From: Cyanobacteria bacterium T3Sed10_376R1m
Lineage (GTDB): Bacteria; Cyanobacteriota; Cyanobacteriia; Cyanobacteriales; Cyanobacteriaceae
Length of the DNA: 5,769 bases
Direction of reading: 5' to 3'
NCBI GenBank assembly: GCA_003566215.1
Contig: PXEJ01000252.1
Location: 1 to 5,769, forward strand
Numbering within the stretch: position 1 is the stretch's first letter; the number at the start of each line of letters is the position of its first letter. The notes under the pieces were generated by a model. That model made no database searches. It had not been told where the DNA came from and saw only the letters and a program-made list of their open reading frames with translations. Positions 4,947-5,769 of this stretch are shown here, in pieces. Both the position numbers and the translations under genes were made by a program.

Positions 4947-4976
4947 AGTTTAACATAAAAGTATCGAATTTTACAA
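4947..4976 (-). promoter_or_regulatory. likely promoter of the riboswitch and inactivating-factor transcript
   Basis: TTGTAA (4976-4971), an 18-base spacer, then TAAACT (4952-4947); TATGTT (4957-4952) is an alternative -10 with a worse spacer. A start near 4940 would place the riboswitch about ten bases into the transcript, as expected for an aptamer leader. The exact start is uncertain. Confidence 0.5.
4961..4974. promoter_or_regulatory. NtcA binding site (GTA-N8-TAC)
   Basis: gtatcgaattttac is a perfect GTA-N8-TAC, the consensus of NtcA, the cyanobacterial nitrogen regulator that responds to 2-oxoglutarate. It overlaps the proposed -35 of the inactivating-factor promoter, about 27 bases before the expected transcript start, a position fit for repression. 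NtcA is known to repress gifA and gifB when nitrogen is scarce, so position and target agree. Confidence 0.75.
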
Positions 4977-5005
4977 AATTAACATTTTTTTACAATTGTC
5001 GAAAG

Positions 5006-5769
5006 TTAAATAATTTTTTCTAAGCCATAAACTAAAGATTTGAGCTCGGTGATTTTACGAATAGATAAAAGTACACCCGGCATATAACAAGTGCGATCAC
5101 TCGTATCATGTCTAAGGGTATAAATCTGTCCTTGGGCACCAAAAATAATCTCTTGGTGAGCAATTAATCCGGGGAGACGCACACTATGTAAGCGAATATT
5201 ATCTCCGCAAATACTACCCCTAGCCCCAGCTAAATTTTCCGTTTCCTTCACTTCTTGAGGATTATAGGTCTTACCTAACCCTGATAACATTTCGGCGGTT
5301 TTAATGGCTGTGCCACTAGGGGCATCTGCTCTTTGATTATGGTGTAGTTCGATAATTTCCACATGGTCAAAATACTGTGATGCTTGAATAGCTGCTTGTT
5401 GCATTAAAACAATCCCAATGGAAAAATTAGGAATAATTAATACTCCGGTGGTTGCTTTTTCGGCAAAATCTCCTAAATCTTTGATTTGTTCGGGGGTTAA
5501 TCCCGTTGTGCCAACTACAGGGCGTATGCCATAGGCGATCGCACTACGCACATTTTCATATACACTATCAGGATGGGTAAAATCGACCATAACCCCTTGT
5601 ATTTTGTGTTGGGTTGCCAAAACTAAAACACTTTGTAAATCATTAAAAATAGGCACTTCCAATGGTCCGCCCCCAGCTACTTCCCCCACATCCTGCCCTA
5701 GTATGTTGGGATTTTGATCCACTGCCCCCACTAACATCATATCATCGGCAGATGCGATCGCCTTAATCA
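5006..5769 (-). CDS. dapB: 4-hydroxy-tetrahydrodipicolinate reductase, N-terminus cut by window end
   Basis: DapB reduces the DapA product to tetrahydrodipicolinate with NAD(P)H, a step to diaminopimelate and lysine. Some 253 residues are visible; the frame runs open to the window edge ([18 protein letters not shown]), so roughly the first 20 residues, including the GxxGxxGR nucleotide-binding loop, lie outside. The ATG at 5740 is internal. Visible motifs, numbered from the first complete codon: VDFTHPDSV (61-69), [10 protein letters not shown] (85-94), PNFSIG (113-118), [15 protein letters not shown] (140-154) and [23 protein letters not shown]. The two histidines of the catalytic HHxxK motif are kept, but the lysine is Arg (AGA, codon 5330-5332). 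SGT, which binds the substrate carboxylate, is intact. The gene is upstream of the riboswitch gene on the same strand, but 172 bp and a separate promoter divide them. Confidence 0.96.
   Translation of the reverse strand, partial: IKAIASADDMMLVGAVDQNPNILGQDVGEVAGGGPLEVPIFNDLQSVLVLATQHKIQGVMVDFTHPDSVYENVRSAIAYGIRPVVGTTGLTPEQIKDLGDFAEKATTGVLIIPNFSIGIVLMQQAAIQASQYFDHVEIIELHHNQRADAPSGTAIKTAEMLSGLGKTYNPQEVKETENLAGARGSICGDNIRLHSVRLPGLIAHQEIIFGAQGQIYTLRHDTSDRTCYMPGVLLSIRKITELKSLVYGLEKII
5535..5542. repeat. HIP1 octamer
   Basis: Exact GCGATCGC within dapB. Confidence 0.9.
5754..5761. repeat. HIP1 octamer
   Basis: Exact GCGATCGC within the N-terminal coding part of dapB, near the window end. Confidence 0.9.

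Noticed and set aside
1..5769. CRISPR arrays, tRNA or rRNA genes, insertion sequences
   Set aside because: Looked for on both strands: no regularly spaced repeats, no tRNA T-loop or rRNA-like segments, and no transposase motifs or terminal repeats.

Overview
The window looks like chromosomal DNA from an AT-rich freshwater-type cyanobacterium. Four exact copies of the octamer GCGATCGC (HIP1, the highly iterated palindrome of cyanobacteria) lie in 5.8 kb. The genes include a photosystem II-type S4-domain protein and a glutamine synthetase inactivating factor preceded by a cyanobacterial glutamine riboswitch. A relative of the Synechocystis/Geminocystis/Cyanobacterium group is plausible, but the genus cannot be fixed from the sequence alone.

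Layout, left to right. Positions 1-879 (+) are the 3' part of an unrecognised acidic protein with a ten-aspartate run. Positions 880-1301 have no confident gene but hold dyads and a weak promoter. Positions 1302-2750 (+) encode an RsbU/SpoIIE-type serine phosphatase with a GAF-like sensor region. It converges on 2747-3526 (-), an S4-domain RNA-binding protein, and the two stop codons share one TTAA. Positions 3611-4117 (-) encode a small glycine-zipper membrane protein. Positions 4118-4381 hold dyads and a doubtful 30-residue reading frame.

The most informative part is 4382-4976 (-), a compact nitrogen-control block. In transcription order it has: a promoter whose -35 overlaps a perfect NtcA box (GTA-N8-TAC); a complete glutamine riboswitch; a strong Shine-Dalgarno; a 49-residue glutamine synthetase inactivating factor of the IF7/IF17 family; a 13-bp hairpin; and a 50-residue protein with its own good ribosome binding site that resembles the PII-interacting regulator PirA. 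Inferred logic: under nitrogen limitation NtcA silences the promoter; when glutamine is high the riboswitch permits expression; the inactivating factor then shuts down glutamine synthetase. If the PirA reading is right, the next gene would adjust arginine synthesis through PII.

Positions 5006-5769 (-) are the larger, C-terminal part of dapB (lysine and peptidoglycan precursor synthesis), cut by the window edge. An arginine stands where the E. coli enzyme has its catalytic lysine. The parts of the nitrogen block are individually known. The compact gene, its double control and the pirA-like neighbour are what is worth checking.
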